In this document: piece by piece, positions 1 to 11,755 of the stretch
How the letters are laid out: every line of letters begins with the position of its first letter
Numbering within the stretch: position 1 is the stretch's first letter
Assembly (NCBI GenBank): GCA_963277665.1
Contig: OY728137.1
Coordinates: 1,170,896,670 to 1,170,960,669, forward strand
DNA from: Viscum album
Lineage: Eukaryota > Streptophyta > Magnoliopsida > Santalales > Viscaceae
Length of the DNA stretch: 64,000 nucleotides
Direction: 5' to 3'
Program-made: the position numbers and the translations under genes
The notes under the pieces: generated by a model
Database searches by the model: none
What the model was told of the DNA's origin: nothing
What the model saw: the letters and a program-made list of their open reading frames with translations, nothing else

Positions 1-1359
1 GGAAAATCATGATAAATTCCTCAAAAATCATCGATAATATCCAGCTAACCCCAAGAAGCTACAGATATCCATTACCGACGTTGGCCTTTGCCATCCCTCA
101 ATTACATCTGTTTTGGAGGGTTCCACAGATATCTCATTTCTTGTGATGATATGGCCCAAGAATGAGACTTCCTTCAACCAGAACTCACACTTGTTGTGCT
201 TTGCATAGAGATTATCCTTGCGCAAAGTCTCCAGTACAGTTCATAAATTCTCCTCATGATCATCCTTGGTTTTGGAGTATATCAGAATATCATCTATAAA
301 GACTACCACAAATTTGTCAGGGTAATCTCTAAAGACTCTATTCATCAAGTCCATGAATATTTCTGGGGCATTGGCGAGTTCGAAAGGCATTACTATGAAT
401 TCATCGTGCTCGTACCTTGTACGAAAAGCAGTCTTGGGTACATCTTCCTTCTTCACCCTTACTTGATAATATCTCGACCGCAAGTCCACCTTAGAAAAGT
501 ATTGTGCTCCATGCAGCTGATCAAACAAGTCATCGATTCTTGGGAGAGGATACTTGTTCTTTATCAAAATTTTGTTATGTTCACAATAATCAATGCAGAG
601 CCGCATTGACCCATCCTACTTATTGACAAAAAGGACTGGTGCACCCCATGGTGAAGCACTTGGGCATATAAACCCTTTATCCAAATTCTCCTGTAGTTGT
701 TTCTACAGCTCTTCAATCTCAACAAAAACCATTCTATATGGAGTCTTGGATATTTGTAATTCCCCAGGTATAAGTTCAATTGAGAACTCAACATCTCTTC
801 TAGGAGGAAGACCATGGAGTTCCTCAGGAAACACTTCCGCAAATTCCCTCACAATAGGCATTTCTTCAAGGATGTTTTCTTATTTGGACTCAATCATCTG
901 AGCCAGATACGCATGCTCATAGGGTAGTAATATCCATTCTTGAGATGATGGAGCTAAAGGAGATTCATTTTTCTTCCTGACACTTGTAAAGAATCGGGGG
1001 TCAATTCTCCATATGGTGTGTGATTTCTCTCTCCCGACAATTTATGTTGGATCTATATAAGGAAGGTCAATCCATGACAAGAATTGCATAAAATTCCACC
1101 AAGGGAGTATGAAGAGGTTCGCCAGGAAATTCAATCCACATATTATAACAGGGGAGGACTTATATTCATGGGATGCAATGAGTGCCCCATTTTCCGTACT
1201 CACCGACATCTTTACTTCCATGATTTGTGGTGGTGAAGGGATTGTTCTACTAAACTTTAGAGATATAAAAGAATTCGTAGAACCTGAATCAAAAAGTACG
1301 TTCGCTATTCTTGAATGAATAACTAGTGTACCTGTCACCACTTCGTTGTCGAGGTTCAC
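1..1359 (-). pseudogene. Broken pol (protease and reverse transcriptase) of element 1
   Basis: On the minus strand, 1042-1359 encodes an aspartic protease segment with the active-site triad in LFDSGSTNSFIS. About 240-620 encodes RT fingers and palm, with [20 protein letters not shown], the TAFRTRY block and the catalytic FIDD box in [13 protein letters not shown]. About 28-225 encodes the RT end, with FLGHII and FLGLAGYYR. The reading frame is interrupted between these blocks (after the protease, around 610-870, and near 226-240), so several frameshifts or stops have built up. RNase H, integrase and any chromodomain would lie beyond position 1. The same blocks occur in the same order at 57.3-58.1 kb in the young element. 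Confidence 0.88.
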
Positions 1360-2459
1360 TTAGGTAGAAGTGATGGCAAAAGATCTTCCTTGATGACTTC
1401 GAGGTTGTTGGTTGCCTCCGATAACCCTTGGATTAGGGAACTGATTTGCAAAATGACCCGGTTCATTGAATTTGTGGCATTGAACAATGCGTTGAGGTTC
1501 GAACGGAGCATTCCTCTCCTCGGTCACAGCCGCGGGTCCTTCTTGCCGATAGTTAACAGGTAGGTGCCCTTCTATTCCACACATGAAGCATTTTCTTGTC
1601 CCTTTAAGGCAATTTCCAGGGTGCTTCTTTCCGCACTTTTGGCAAGTGCGGTGCTGGAACTTCTTAGCGTCGTTGTATTTATCCATCGGACAACCAGCAT
1701 TGAATTCCACCTTATTCTTCTTGTCCCCATGATACCCCTGTGATTCCTCAATCTCCATTTCGACCTTGAGGGCACATCAGACAATTTCCTCATAGCTGTC
1801 GATGTCACAGATCTCTAATGATTTCTGCAAGCTAGGCTTCAGCCCACCAAAGAAGAGATCGACCTTGGATTCGGGGGTAACAACAAAGCTGGAAGCGTAT
1901 CGTGCAATCCTTGTGAAGTTTTCCTCGTACGCTCCAACAAATTCTTCATCTTTTTTCTTGAGGTAAAGGAAGTCCCTTTCCTTCTTAAGCTGGATGGTGC
2001 GCGGAAAATATTTATCAAAAAACATCATTTGGAATTACTTCCATTCCAAAGCCTCGATCTCCTCCTCAGGCTTTGTATTTTTGATCAACATACACCATTG
2101 ATCTGCTTCACATTCCATATGATAAGCAGCCAGGAGAACCTTCTCTTGTTCAGAACATTAAAGGATGGAGAATATCTTTTCAATAGAGTTGATCCATTGT
2201 TCAGCGATCATGGGATCGAATGATCCACTAAAAGTAAGAGGACTTTGTCTCATGAAGCTCTCGATAGCGACTTGTTCATTCATCGGGGGGTTGAACGTTC
2301 CCCTTGACCCGTGTTTCTATTCAAAACAGGAGTTAGCTGAGAGAGATGCATGACAAAGTTCGTGATTCCCGCTCCCATTGGATTTGGAATCTCATTATTA
2401 CAATCATCACACTGATCTTCCCAATGGTTGTTAGCCCGAGTCCTCATATTACAGGCCAT
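1360..2459 (-). pseudogene. Broken gag of element 1
   Basis: The likely start is the ATG at 2459 on the minus strand (MACNMRTRANN), which aligns with the gag start of the young element and precedes the shared IPNPMGAG-type motif. Further on, 1777-2028 carries the retrotransposon gag core (FFDKYFPRTIQLKKERDF, then FTRIARYASS and FFGGLKPSLQKSLE). 1360-1758 carries the zinc-knuckle region with CGKKHPGNC, CFMCGIEGHLPVN and CHKFNEPGHFANQ, several cysteines of which have been replaced. The frame breaks at about 2280 and again near 1760-1777. Gag would form the particle and bind RNA; this copy cannot make a full protein. Confidence 0.85.
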
Positions 2460-2944
2460 TGGCTGGAATAAAAGGAAACTTAGGGGTAACACATAAAGGG
2501 TAATCTAAAGACAAAAGTTGATGACTCATAAATAAACATTCATATCCTTAACTCATGAGTCTATAGTCTTCAATCTAGGCTTTTCATAATCTACTTTCTA
2601 ACATATATTCTTTGGGGCGTTTTTCCCTTAATAAGGGTTCATACTAAGATTGTGAATTTATCAACACATATCCCCCAGGTGTGTCGTATCCAAGAGTGCA
2701 GCAAGGCAAATTGTCATGCACTAGTTCCCGTTCGAGTCTAGCTTAAAGCGGTGTTTTCGGGTTTTACCCCTAGGACACATCTGTGCCAGAGACGCCTCTA
2801 CCTGCTCGTATCCAGACAGGGAAGTATTTGTTTGATAAACAACTTACTTAGTATTTACCAAAACATAGGGATGATTTTATTATACGTAGTCTTGTATCTA
2901 AGGCTTTACTATGGTTTCCTAATCCCAAAAATAACTAAACCAAT

Positions 2945-2956
2945 CCTCTGATACCA
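2945..2956 (-). other. Primer binding site of element 1, initiator tRNA-Met type
   Basis: The minus strand reads TGGTATCAGAGG, which matches the 3' end of plant initiator tRNA-Met (TGGTATCAGAGC) at 11 of 12 positions. It lies two bases inside the LTR end at 2959, the same spacing as in the young element. Confidence 0.85.
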
Positions 2957-2958
2957 AC

Positions 2959-5608
2959 TATGACAACCCTGCTTTTTATTACTGCATAAACATGCTTTAT
3001 TACATAAAACTTCACTTGGTACAACAAAGAAGATCGAGAGGTTTAGTGCCTTTGGGGATTATGATCATTACATAAAAACTCAAAACATGAAATACAACAT
3101 CTTTATTGAAAACTTCTATTACATGACCACTACATTCCTTCGTACTTAGCATTGCATGGGATAACCTGAGGACATGCATAAGAAAAGGGTGAGCTATAAA
3201 TCCAAGTAAGGGATTACACATGGAATAACATGAGAAGTAAATAAATGTTAGGCAATAAGCATTTCAATAGAGCATAAGATAAAAATGAACATAAAGGCAT
3301 GAGAAAGCATGATAATCATGAAATGGAAATGTGGAAACAAAACTTAACATTGAATTAGCATGAGCCAAGGATAATTGCACATGGAGCATGAGTAAACCCC
3401 CATTGCACATGAAGCACGATTAAAACATCGTTCCACTTGAATTAGCATGGTTCAACACTCTTTGCACATGACTTATCATGATACAATACTTTACCCAATG
3501 CATTGGAGCACTATAAGGGAACACCCTTCTTAAACATTTCATTTCATGCATAAGTGTGCCACATGGATTATAAAACATGGATTCATAAAACATAATCATT
3601 TATTCCACGATAAAGGAATGTGGAATTCATACATGAAACTTTATAATAATTATGTAAATTTTCATAAAGGTGAATACCTTTGATGGAGAAATGGGCATGG
3701 TATTCACTACACAATGACATTGGCTTAGAAAATCGGTGCAATTTCGGCAACGTAACGGCGTGACATAAGATTTCATAAAAATGGTTGATGAGAGAGAAAG
3801 GGGTTCCTCATCATATTTACATGTAATGGACAGTAAGAAGGTCATATAGATACATTTCCCAATAATTGAAATAGAATTTAGATTCATGATACAAAATTAT
3901 TGCTTGAATGTAAAAGAAGAGAGAGAAGTACCTTTCGGAATTTCAGCATAGTAACAGGTGTACGTGGGAGGCATTTAATGAGAGATAAAGGGGTCTCCCA
4001 TAATTCAAACAATAAGAGGGCAGTATGGGGGAGGTGTGAAACCATATCCCAACATTCATAATCGAAATTAAAAGGGAAATACAACTTAAAGAAAATTGAA
4101 AAAATGAGAAAGAAAGAAAAAACCCTTACTTGGATGTGTGCTTCCAAAGGCTAGAGAGAGGTTTGTCAGAGGCTTCTTGGGAGCTTGGGGATCCTTGGGA
4201 GGATTTTAGAGAGAGTAGGGCAGATGTTGGAAGAACTCATAGGGATTTTAGTGAGGAGGAAGTGGGATCTTGGGTGGGTTTATATAGGAAAGGTGAGAGA
4301 ATTCTTTATGATTTAGGTTTGGGACCCCTTATATTAAACTAATCCAAACCAAAAACCATACCATGTTTTTTGCCCATGGTTTCTGGAAAAGGAAATAGGA
4401 AAAAAAAAATTTACAAGGACAAGGTCCGAATTTATTAAAATATTAGGGTTTCTTATGTGGAGGTGAGTCACACTCCCATGGAAATTAATTTAAAAAGGGA
4501 AAGTGGTAAATATGTCTTGATGGGTTCATTAATGGTTTAAAAAGTAAATCAAACAAACCCAAAATCACATTATTTTAATGATAAAACATATATTGGCCGA
4601 AAATAAGGATTAGGGTATTTTATTACATCACCATTGTGTCGTTATGATGTCATAAAACACATTATACATTAAACGGTATTTAATTTTTTCCCAAAAATTT
4701 GACTGTCTCAGAAAATTATGAGAAATTCACCGTTGGATAATTTCGACGTCCTGATTCCAGAAATGACATTTATTTTATCTAAAAAAATTTCTAAATATGT
4801 TAATTTTAACTTTTAAAATAAAAACCAACATTTATCAAAAATTCACGGGTTTTGACAGAAATGGCTTTCAATCCTTAATAAAAAATTTAATTGCATTCAT
4901 AAAATTATAAGATCATTTATATTTAATAAAAATTAATTTAATAATAATATTATTATTTTATTAAAATATTATTTATTTCAAAAATTCCTAAATTTAATAA
5001 AATAGATTTCTTAATTAAATAATAACTAAAAACACTATTTTTACTTAAAAAACTATTTACAACGTATCAAAAATGACTAGAAATTATATTAGTTATTATA
5101 TAAAAAACAATAATGTACATGAACATAGTACTACTTATTTGATACATAACCGCTTAAAACAACCACATAAGACCTAAAGGTAAGGTGTGCGATGGTGACA
5201 GACTCTTAGGGCGGCTCAGATAACATCGCTCGAGTGGTAATCTCTATCAACGTCCACTTTTCCCGTAGAAGGTCCCGTTCGAGTTTGACATGGTGAAGCT
5301 CAGCTTGGACTTAGTCAACGGAAAATCCCAAGGATGCCACCACTTTTCCAAGCTCCAAAAATAGGGCTTCGTATGGGGCAATTCTACTAGATGAGGCCGT
5401 CGCTTCCTTTGTCTAAGTAAAATTGGGTTCATTAAAGCCTTATATTTATACTAATCGTGTGATCACTGTTCAGTGGCTATAAATGTAATGGTCACAACTC
5501 TTATCAAAAAACCAAAGAAGTTGACATCTGATAAAAACATTTTTTTATAAAGAGATATTTAACTGGATCAAGAGGGATTTTCCAATAATGAAACATTGGG
5601 TCGTTACA
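2959..5608 (-). repeat. 5' LTR of element 1 (2.65 kb)
   Basis: On the minus strand the LTR begins TGTAACGACCC (plus 5598-5608) and ends GGGTTGTCATA next to the PBS. Blocks are shared with the young LTR at 51.8-55.5 kb: a segment around plus 3490-3520 containing ccaatgcattgggtaaag in antisense, and a segment around 3180-3200 containing tagctcaccctttt in antisense. A TATA motif (CCTATATAAA on the minus strand, plus 4279-4288) sits where the promoter of the young LTR would be. Like the young LTR, it ends in TA rather than CA. The outer boundary rests on one terminal motif with no target duplication to confirm it. Confidence 0.75.
4279..4288 (-). promoter_or_regulatory. Probable TATA box of the element 1 LTR
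   Basis: The minus strand reads CCTATATAAA just upstream of a purine/pyrimidine-skewed stretch, matching the position of TATAAAAG in the related young LTR. It is inferred from motif and position only. Confidence 0.5.
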
Positions 5609-7380
5609 TTCTTACATCATTTAATTAAATTTCCTTCAATGAATTAAATTAATTCAATCAAAACATGTCATTATTTTCCTAACTATCACAGCCAAATTTA
5701 ATTTAAAAAACCACTTTTGGGATAATCATTATTAACTTCTTTGAACCAACCCTTTAATTAAAGTAAACCCCATATTTCTCATCAAACCAATATATTCATT
5801 TTAACCTTTAATTTAATTAAAAAACCTCATTTTATAACATTTAAGTAACTTTCCATCAACTAAATTTAATTAAATAAAATACTCTTTATCACCATATTTA
5901 ATTAAATTCAGCATCCTCAATTGAATTTAATAAAACCAACAAAATAATAAGAATTATTAATATTATTATTTAATAGAATGATTCTTTGATAAAACCGAAA
6001 ACACCCTATTTTAACATCATCTAATTAAATTATTCTCCACAATTTTAATTAAATAAAACCTCTACTTAACATCATTTAATAAAATTCTATTTAATATAAT
6101 TTAATTAAATAAATTTTCCAACACGTTATTATTTATTTAAATTCACTCAATAGAAATTAATTTAATTAAACCAAATTTTTCCATCAAATAATTAAATTCA
6201 TCTTAACCTTATATTTAGTTACATAAAACCCATACTTCACATTTAACAAATCATTTAATTAAATTCCTTTCCAACCAAGTTAAAATAAATAAATTTTCAA
6301 ACTCATTATTGTATAATTAAATTCTTCCAATAAAATTAAAATAAATAAATCCTTAACACCTCATCTATCATTATTTAATTAAATTTGTTCCAATTGAGTT
6401 TAATTAAATAATTTATCAAAGTCATGTTAATTAATTAAATTCTATGAAGATAATTTAATTAAATTTAAAATCCACAGTCCTCATCATTATTTAGTTAAAT
6501 TATCTCAAAATAAATATAATTAAATAATAATCCCTATTTCTACATGACTAATTAATTTCATCAAAAAATTGTATTTATTTAAATAAAACCAACATTTCTC
6601 ATTAATTAATCAAATTACTCTTTTCCATGAATTTAATTAAAATAAACCCCTACTCCAAATTTATAAATCATTTAAATTTGACCATCTAATATTCGTCTTA
6701 TATAACAACCCTCGACTCCTCATTCAAAAGTCATTTAATTAAATTCCACTCATCTCAATTTAATTAAATAATTACTCAAACAATTCATCGTTTAAAATTA
6801 AAATTTTTAATTATTTTCATCTTAATTAAAGTAAATAACATCTACATCTCAGTTCCATTTAATAAAAAACTCCCAACCTCATTTAATTATGTTTTTTCCA
6901 TCATTCAACGTAATTTAATTAAATAATTTCCATAAAAATTTATTAAATGAATTCTTTATTCTCTATCGCGACTTTATTTAATTAAATTCTCTCATATTAA
7001 ATTAAATTAAATAAATCCCTCGCTTCACTTTATATAATTAAATTCATTTCAACTAAATTTACTGAAATAAATTCTTCAATTCCCCAATACATAATTAAAA
7101 TCTATTAGATTTAATTTAATTATAAAAAACACAGGTTTTAATTTATTTAATTAAATTCTATTCAACTGAATTTACTTAAATAAATTCTCCAATTTATAAT
7201 AAATTAATAAAATTACATAAAACTCAATTTAATTAATTAAATCATTTATTTCACATCAATTAATTAATTTCCTCTTACCTTGAATTTAAATAAATGAAAC
7301 CCACAATTCAAATCATAAAATTAAATTACTTTTAATATTGAATTTTCTTAAATAAAATAATTATTATCATAAACCTGTTC
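5609..7380. repeat. AT-rich degenerate tandem array, copy A (TTTAATTAAA units)
   Basis: About 1.8 kb is built from alternating variants of two half-motifs, one like catttaattaaattcc and one like aatttaattaaataaaacc, repeating roughly every 60-70 bp with heavy decay. Each half-motif centres on the palindrome TTTAATTAAA. The array starts immediately outside the element 1 LTR. A second array of the same kind lies at about 11756-13530, and both are followed by the same single-copy-like segment, so they are parts of one repeat family. No coding potential is seen. Confidence 0.75.
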
Positions 7381-7385
7381 GAGAT

Positions 7386-7740
7386 GAACTATTTGACTTT
7401 CAGGGTCTGATGGATCAGGTGAAGACCGTGCATCTGCTACTAGACACCCATTTTAACATGCACTTCTAACCTACACGGTTTGACTAACCATGTGAAGCTT
7501 GTGTGTACACCTATGTTGGGCCTGGTCCTCTCAAAACTCACCCATCCATTTGGGAAACTCCTCAAGACTTTACCCAAGCATGATATAAACACATTTAAAA
7601 GTTACGAACTCAGAAAAGTTCATCCCAATTTTTTTTACAAACAACTCGTTTTTACTGTGGAAAAGTTAAAAAACAACCATTTTTTAACTCAATTAAAAAC
7701 ACTGAACACTACAATATACCCATTTTGAAAACTTCTTAAC
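7386..7740 (-). repeat. Repeat segment following array A, paired with 13545-13800
   Basis: This segment is clearly related to 13545-13800, sharing for example agacacccattttaaca, a following cacatggtttga-like stretch, and gatccatccatt/cacccatccattt, at very roughly 75% identity by eye. Both copies lie at the right-hand edge of an AT-rich array in the same orientation. They are best read as the outer (U3) end of an X-family LTR oriented on the minus strand. Open frames here are short and differ between the copies, so I do not call a gene. Confidence 0.65.
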
Positions 7741-8507
7741 CCTAACAAGCAATAGAGAAGTATAACAACAACAACCACTCCACAAAAATCATGAAATATT
7801 GTTTAAACGATCACATTGCATTGATAAATTCCAAACACACCCTTAAAAATTTTAGAAACCAATTCTATGACTATTTCCTTGAACGAAATATCCCACCCTT
7901 GAAACTAATACCCTACATAAAGATAAAAAATCAATTCCCAATCAAGCATCCATTTACATATCAAACCATTTATGTAGTGTTATCATTAGCAGTAACACTA
8001 AAATATTCTATAACACAATAGCATAGAACAACAACACAATATGATAATGATAGGGGTAATATAGAATATTTCATCTAATCATGTTATACAAGCACTCATA
8101 CTAAAGCTAATAAAAACATGAAATTTCTCCCAAGGCATAGAATCAAAATTAGATGGAATAAAACTAATGAATTACATGGAATGTGATATGCATGTAATGT
8201 GAATCTAAATGTTCCAAAGATGTTGGATTGAATTCAATTTCCATGCCATTTCAGGCCAAGAATTTTTTTCAATATTCTCAAAATCAATTAGTGGTGGAAA
8301 ATAAATTAGTCACTAAAGGTGAAATCATATTAACTATAATCTATAACTATATAATCATCAATTCTCATTCCTGGAAACTTGGTAATTTCCCATACATGGG
8401 GTGATAATTACTAAGCATGACTGTTAACTGAGCACTGACACCTTCCCACTCACCAGTCTACCATCCCAAAATAATGATACAATGGAAAAAACAAAGAAAA
8501 CCTATAC
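7741..8507. other. AT-rich stretch without recognisable features
   Basis: This lies between repeat copy A and the PBS-like site of the X LTR. If A and B are the two LTRs of one element, this would be its very short interior. I see no gag or pol motif, and no clear polypurine tract beside copy A. Confidence 0.4.
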
Positions 8508-8519
8508 ACATGGATACCA
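8508..8519 (-). other. PBS-like site next to the X LTR
   Basis: The minus strand reads TGGTATCCATGT. The first seven bases match the tRNA-Met primer site found in the other elements, and the remainder has diverged. It lies three bases from the LTR terminus at 8523, which marks 8523 as the 3' end of a minus-oriented 5' LTR. Confidence 0.5.
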
Positions 8520-11474
8520 CTTTGTAACATCCCACCCCTTCTTACCCTCTTACTAGTAGTCAGACTAGTTGTGATATGACATCAAGTGCACCACCCCATA
8601 TTCCATAGGCTACTAAATAGAAGAAAGGGTCTATGGATAGTCAGTGGGGAGACTATACCCTCATATTCAGAATGCATAGCAGAAATATATAATAATCTTT
8701 GACAATAGTAGAAGAAAAATAAAACAATATCAACTAAATAATGAAAATGACCAACACCAGTTTATAGAATGCATGCATGTCGTAGTGACAAATATAAAAA
8801 ATGAAGTAAAAATATATCACGATTTATATTCCAATATAGAAATAATAAAAATACTAAAATCCCTTAGTGGGATCTCTATGATCTTACTAATATCATTCTC
8901 GGTCCTTTGCGCCAAACTCTCAAGTGCATGTAACCTCCATAAGAAAATGTTCACTTTCTAGCAAACATAAAAATATACTCAAGTACCCATAGTGAATGTA
9001 TGGCCTGAATAAGGTGTGAGATATACTTCTCAGTAGGCCAGGACAACCTGCATTCTATCTCAATTTAAAAAATGAAATATAATAAATGGTGTGCAGATAT
9101 AACAAGGAAAAAATAGAAATGAATAAATAACCAACAACCCATCTAATTTCTAAAGTTACAACTGAAGGCGATAACTACTCCATCCCATAACTGGAATAAG
9201 AGTCTACAGAAGAATCATATAATCATATTTATGATGCATAAATACCTTTCTACACTATACCAATTATTCTCTATTTAACCATTAATTATCCCCAGGCTTC
9301 CCATGGTTTCTCATACCTTAATACTAACTTTTGTTCATGATGGAATTCTAATAATTCTTAATCGTTCTTTATTTAATAACATTTAACTTGGGATTGACCC
9401 ACAACTCTAATTTATTACACAATTCATCATTTACCTTCATTTTGTATTTAACTCAATGTCCACCATCCAAATTATCATTCAGTGAAGATCACCATGTATA
9501 ACACCCTAAATCCAATTCATTTATTTATCATTGGTGTGGAACACTTTTTCAAACATCCCAAAATCACATCAATGATGAAAGCCATGTCTAACACCTAAAA
9601 TAATATTTTTCATTATTCATCATTATTATAGAACTCGATGACTATCACCCAAAAACTCAACAAAAGAGATAGATCTATCAGTAGTGTAGATCTCCATGTC
9701 TAACACCAAAAGTCCCATTGATTAAGAACTACATTCCTAACACCCAATATCTCATTCATTTATTTATATCATTATTGTAGATCACCATGTCTAAAAGCAC
9801 AAATCCCATCCATTAAATAATTCATAAATTAATTAATCATGTCTGTCAATTAGTTCAATAACTAATTAACAACAAGAATTTCCAATCAATTAATCATAGA
9901 ATTAATCAACCATTAAATTTCCAAAAATGAAAAAATAATTATTCATAACCCCAATCAAATCAACTAGATTATTAACTCACTAATTATCCAAATTCTTTGA
10001 TATAAAATATGATAATTAATTTTCCAAATTAATGATCCTTATTACCTTACTAATCCAATCGATTAGTAAAATATACAAAATTTTTTAGCACTCCCAAAAA
10101 TTAACTAAGTGTATGAATCCTTTAATTAATCCATAAATAAATTAATATACTATACAAATTATATTACATAATTAATTTTTTTATAAATTGTTATGTATTC
10201 CAAATATCAAATAATCATATTTAATCTCAAAATTATTTATATTGAACAATAGGAAGGATCATAATTAATTCTCCGTTAATTATCTCAATTCAACCCAAAC
10301 GACATATCACAACTAATATCCTAGTTAATTATCTCAACTTGGAAATAAATGTCACATAATTAATACTATGATTAATTTTGTATTTAAAAAATCTCAAATC
10401 ATACAATTAATTCACAATTATTTATCTCAATTATCCCATTCAATATCATATATTTAATCCCCCAATTAATAATCAATATTCAGATCTCAAAAAACATAAT
10501 TAATTAACAAATTAATTATCTTAACTTATCATATTAAAAAATTCATAATTAATCCATATATTAATTGTCTATATTTCTATCTCAAGGAATATAATTATTC
10601 CACCAAAAAATATATTAATTTATCCAATTAAAATATCATAGTTAATTCCCTAATTAATTATCTCAACTTATTTGGCCAAATACTCAAAAATTACCCTTAT
10701 CCCATGTGAATCATCATAAAAAGAGAAGAAACGACAATTCATATAAAAAAAGGTAAACATACTTATCTATATAATCATTTTATTTTTTATCTTGAGGGAA
10801 GAACACCTCTATTATAAGGGTTTTATTATAAAAACCTAATTTTATAATCTATCAATCCATTTTATACCCATAAAACATTCATTCCTCAGTTATAGTCAAA
10901 ATTATCAAAATCAATAATTATCAAATATAAGGTTTTATTCAATTAGAAATGTTAAGGATCCTATCTCAAGGAATTGGCTGATCCATCACTTTTTAACTTG
11001 AAACAAAAAATTCCGACACACACGCACCTCCAACAAAGCATGTGCGCACTTGAAATTCATTACCTCACCTAACAAAAATTAACTAACAATCGTTAATAGT
11101 GTTTCAGATACCAATTCCCACCCAAATAATTAACTGTAACACATTTAAACCACAATAACCTTATTTTCATATTGAAAAACCCATTAACGGGTATTGAGCC
11201 TTACCAGGATTTGATGGTAGTGAACCAAATTGAGATAAACTACCATGCCATCAGTGACGGTGGTTGAAATATGGACCAACAGGTCCTGTGACAGCTTTCA
11301 AACTAACTAGAATCAGAAGAGAATATGAAACCGAATCGAACCCTATGTTAAGGTTTAGACTGAATAGATATTGGGTGATAGAGTGCCTAAATGGCGAATG
11401 TGAATAACGAAACTCACAGTGGAAGACTTACCTCGCTGAGACATACAAAATTTGTAAACACATCGAAATGAGAT

Positions 11475-11528
11475 GGGGGGGGGAAGGAGCTAGAGGGGGG
11501 GGGGGGGGTTGGTGCGCCTTGTATAGGG
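11475..11528 (-). promoter_or_regulatory. G-rich promoter patch with TATA-like motif in the X LTR
   Basis: Runs of 9 G (11475-11483) and 14 G (11495-11508) on the plus strand sit beside the minus-strand motif CTATACAAGG (about 11519-11528). In the young LTR a C-rich stretch likewise follows TATAAAAG at 53207, so this is probably the core promoter of the X LTR. Confidence 0.5.
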
Positions 11529-11631
11529 ATAGATGAGGGGATGGGATCACATGACACCTATTATACACCACTCCCTCATTTTCTCTCTCTCAAACCAATT
11601 AAAACACTAATTTTATTTCAAATAATTACTG

Positions 11632-11650
11632 TAATAATAATAATAATAAA
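11632..11650. repeat. (TAA)n microsatellite in the X LTR
   Basis: About six TAA units sit just upstream, in LTR sense, of the G-rich promoter. The same arrangement occurs in both LTRs of the 33.8-42.6 kb element. Confidence 0.8.
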
Positions 11651-11755
11651 ACCCTTGATATTTTTATTATTATCTATTGGTTTACTATCCTCATAGATAA
11701 ACCCCAAAACCCCGTTTACACCATAATTAGCACCATTAATGTAAATTTTGTCCCA

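Larger units (their letters stand above)
1..5608 (-). mobile_element. Truncated Ty3/gypsy chromovirus-like element, minus strand (element 1)
   Basis: Read on the minus strand, the order is 5' LTR (2959-5608), primer binding site, gag, protease and reverse transcriptase, and the window edge cuts the element inside pol. Its proteins closely match those of the intact element at 51.8-63.9 kb, including the same N-terminal gag motif ending in MGAG and the same RT blocks, so it belongs to the same chromovirus lineage. Many frameshifts and stops make it non-functional. The outer LTR end at 5608 abuts an AT-rich array, which it appears to have entered. The target duplication cannot be tested because the other end is off the window; the 5 bp outside the visible end read ttctt. 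Confidence 0.85.

Noticed and set aside
256..901. Plus-strand open frames over the RT region of element 1
   Set aside because: They are antisense shadows of the minus-strand RT.
5609..7380. CRISPR-like or centromeric satellite array
   Set aside because: Units are degenerate and AT-only without unique spacers, the genome is a plant, and both copies occur within LTR-type context.
7480..8021. Plus-strand frames of 76-82 residues
   Set aside because: The related segment at 13.5-13.8 kb does not preserve the same frame, and there is no motif.
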